From contig OZ231126.1 of the NCBI GenBank assembly GCA_965153355.1, positions 108,996,001 to 109,060,000 on the forward strand: a stretch of 64,000 nucleotides of DNA. The letters run 5' to 3'. Source of the DNA: Flaccisagitta enflata (lineage: Eukaryota > Chaetognatha > Sagittoidea > Aphragmophora). Under the pieces are notes generated by a model. The model ran no database searches, was not told where the DNA came from, and saw only the letters and a list, made by a program, of their open reading frames with translations. Position numbers and translations under genes: made by a program. Of the stretch, positions 63,182 to 64,000 are shown piece after piece (within the stretch, counting starts at the first letter, position 1; each line of letters begins with the position of its first letter).

Positions 63182-63624
63182 TAGGAACTCCAGCGACTCC
63201 AGCGACGACAAGTGATATCAGGTGATGAAACCTTTTCGTATTCAATCCAATACGACGCGAGGAACAGAATCCATCCATCATTGGATGGAATCAAAAGTCT
63301 TTTTAGGAATGTTATTCCAACCAAGTTTGTCAATGCGTCCAATTCGGATAACAAAGGATATCTGAACCCTTCATATTCTGGTGCTCTAGTTATTCTATAT
63401 TTAGAGGACTGTCCAAGAAACAGGTCGTCTAGGACCTGGGTCACAAAATTAATGTCATTGAACGTAAGTCTTTGAAAGTCACTGCTGTTAAACACTTCAA
63501 AATCATCGCCTGACGAGTAATTGTCACTTTCATCGCCATTATTTGCGTTCACCATTTTTTTTCCGGTCTTTTTTTTGTCAAAGGAATCAAAGACAAAGGA
63601 ATCAAAGAGAAGTATTTCATTCAA
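57693..63624 (-). CDS. Protein-primed family B DNA polymerase, copy 2, at least nine exons
   Basis: Exons: 63179-63624, 62771-62914, 62418-62654, 61354-62356, 59321-61122, 58945-59125, a seventh starting at 58821 (end near 58557), an eighth ending at 58348, and 57693-58031. Most junctions are GT..AG and keep frame. Motifs: a DNLCLPTA segment early, a C..C..H..C finger (about 61935-61990), Exo I FDFEA (61752-61768), Exo II NGKCFDHL (about 60865-60890), Exo III YYNILDS (about 60220-60240), motif A DFNGLYSS (about 59855-59880), motif B GNSLSGK across an intron, motif C GTDTDSL (58695-58716), and KAKG (about 57940-57955). All catalytic acids are present. One base too many near 61770-61775, just before Exo I, breaks the frame within exon 4. 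The exon 7/8 junction is unresolved. About 1,500 residues, long for the family because of N-terminal extensions. Less like copy 1 than two recent duplicates would be. Confidence 0.8.
58032..58215 (-). repeat. (CAA/CAG)n tract adjoining a 3' splice site
   Basis: On the coding (minus) strand a CAA/CAG repeat ends at the AG used for the last pPolB exon (58033-58032), so several CAG acceptors compete. Confidence 0.7.
61190..61320 (-). repeat. Dispersed palindrome-ended repeat, degraded copy in a pPolB intron
   Basis: GACGGACGGACCGATAAAG, then GTTGTAGACTTGTGTAGCAC and AACAAGGCCGTATACACGGC. It lies in the intron between exons 4 and 5. Confidence 0.6.
62996..63178 (-). repeat. (GT)n tract beginning at a 5' splice site
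   Basis: On the coding (minus) strand exon 1 of pPolB copy 2 ends TATAG and the intron starts GTGTGT, continuing as about 180 bp of GT repeat with few interruptions. Confidence 0.75.
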
Positions 63625-63779
63625 TTTTTGTGCATTTGTTTCAAAAGATCAGAAAAAAATTTTTTTTAAAAAGGAAAAAATGAAATTTGGTGTATGATAC
63701 AGAAAAAGGAAAAAAAAAAAGAAAATTGTCCACATTTCACGAATCCTTTTGATACAAGTATTGTTCATGTACTATCAAG

Positions 63780-63789
63780 AGAGAGAGAG

Positions 63790-63847
<58 letters not shown>

Positions 63848-63851
63848 TATT

Positions 63852-63905
<54 letters not shown>

Positions 63906-63921
63906 GAAAGCTAGAAGAGAG

Positions 63922-64000
<79 letters not shown>
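63780..64000. repeat. (GA)n and (TA)n microsatellites at the window edge
   Basis: (GA)n at 63798-63843, (TA)n at 63854-63896, (GA)n from 63925 to the end. Confidence 0.97.

Overview
This window looks like nuclear DNA of an animal, probably an invertebrate. It has spliceosomal introns with canonical GT..AG borders, a LINE with endonuclease and reverse transcriptase, Tc1/mariner-type MITEs, a copy of the metazoan splicing regulator ESRP/fusilli, and a very high load of microsatellites (TG, CT/GA, CAT, GAAA, CAA, GACG/GTCC). The phylum cannot be fixed from sequence alone. Only a minority of the window codes for protein. Most long open frames inside microsatellites are artefacts and are left out.

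Region by region. (1) 1-5825: the first protein-primed family B DNA polymerase (pPolB), minus strand, with an in-frame amber codon, a probable GC-AG intron and a 3' end beyond the window. A short proline/arginine-rich membrane protein gene starts divergently. (2) 5845-12372: a 6.5 kb palindrome with 2.7 and 3.3 kb arms around a 528 bp spacer; one arm alone carries a mariner-type MITE. (3) 12.4-19.8 kb: microsatellites, MITEs, a G-rich minisatellite and GGCCTC-type repeats. (4) 19.8-33.8 kb: a plus-strand cluster of small spliced genes. It holds a coiled-coil/membrane protein, an 87-residue protein, an intronless frameshifted ESRP-like gene, a helical protein, a chuvirus (Jingchuvirales)-type envelope glycoprotein split by an 88 nt intron, and an unknown gene with an in-frame stop. 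Nearly every member begins just after a 3' splice site. A 1920 bp element with an 8 bp target duplication interrupts the cluster. (5) 34-40 kb: 185-190 bp GGGGCCC-rich tandem repeats, a 1253 bp double-hairpin element, and another MITE. (6) 39.9-51.6 kb: a LINE (minus strand) cut in two by an 8570 bp inverted-repeat element with a perfect 8 bp target duplication. That element holds nested repeats and a Penelope-type reverse transcriptase fragment. (7) 52.4-55.0 kb: a satellite of 20 bp units organised into higher-order blocks. (8) 55.2-63.6 kb: a seven-exon unknown gene and a second pPolB of at least nine exons, same strand, about 380 bp apart.

Most notable: two distinct intron-bearing pPolB genes without any recognisable capsid, ATPase, protease or integrase gene nearby; the spliced chuvirus-like glycoprotein within a cluster of spliced small membrane-protein genes; and several transposon insertions readable to the base. 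Splice models come from sequence alone and need RNA support.
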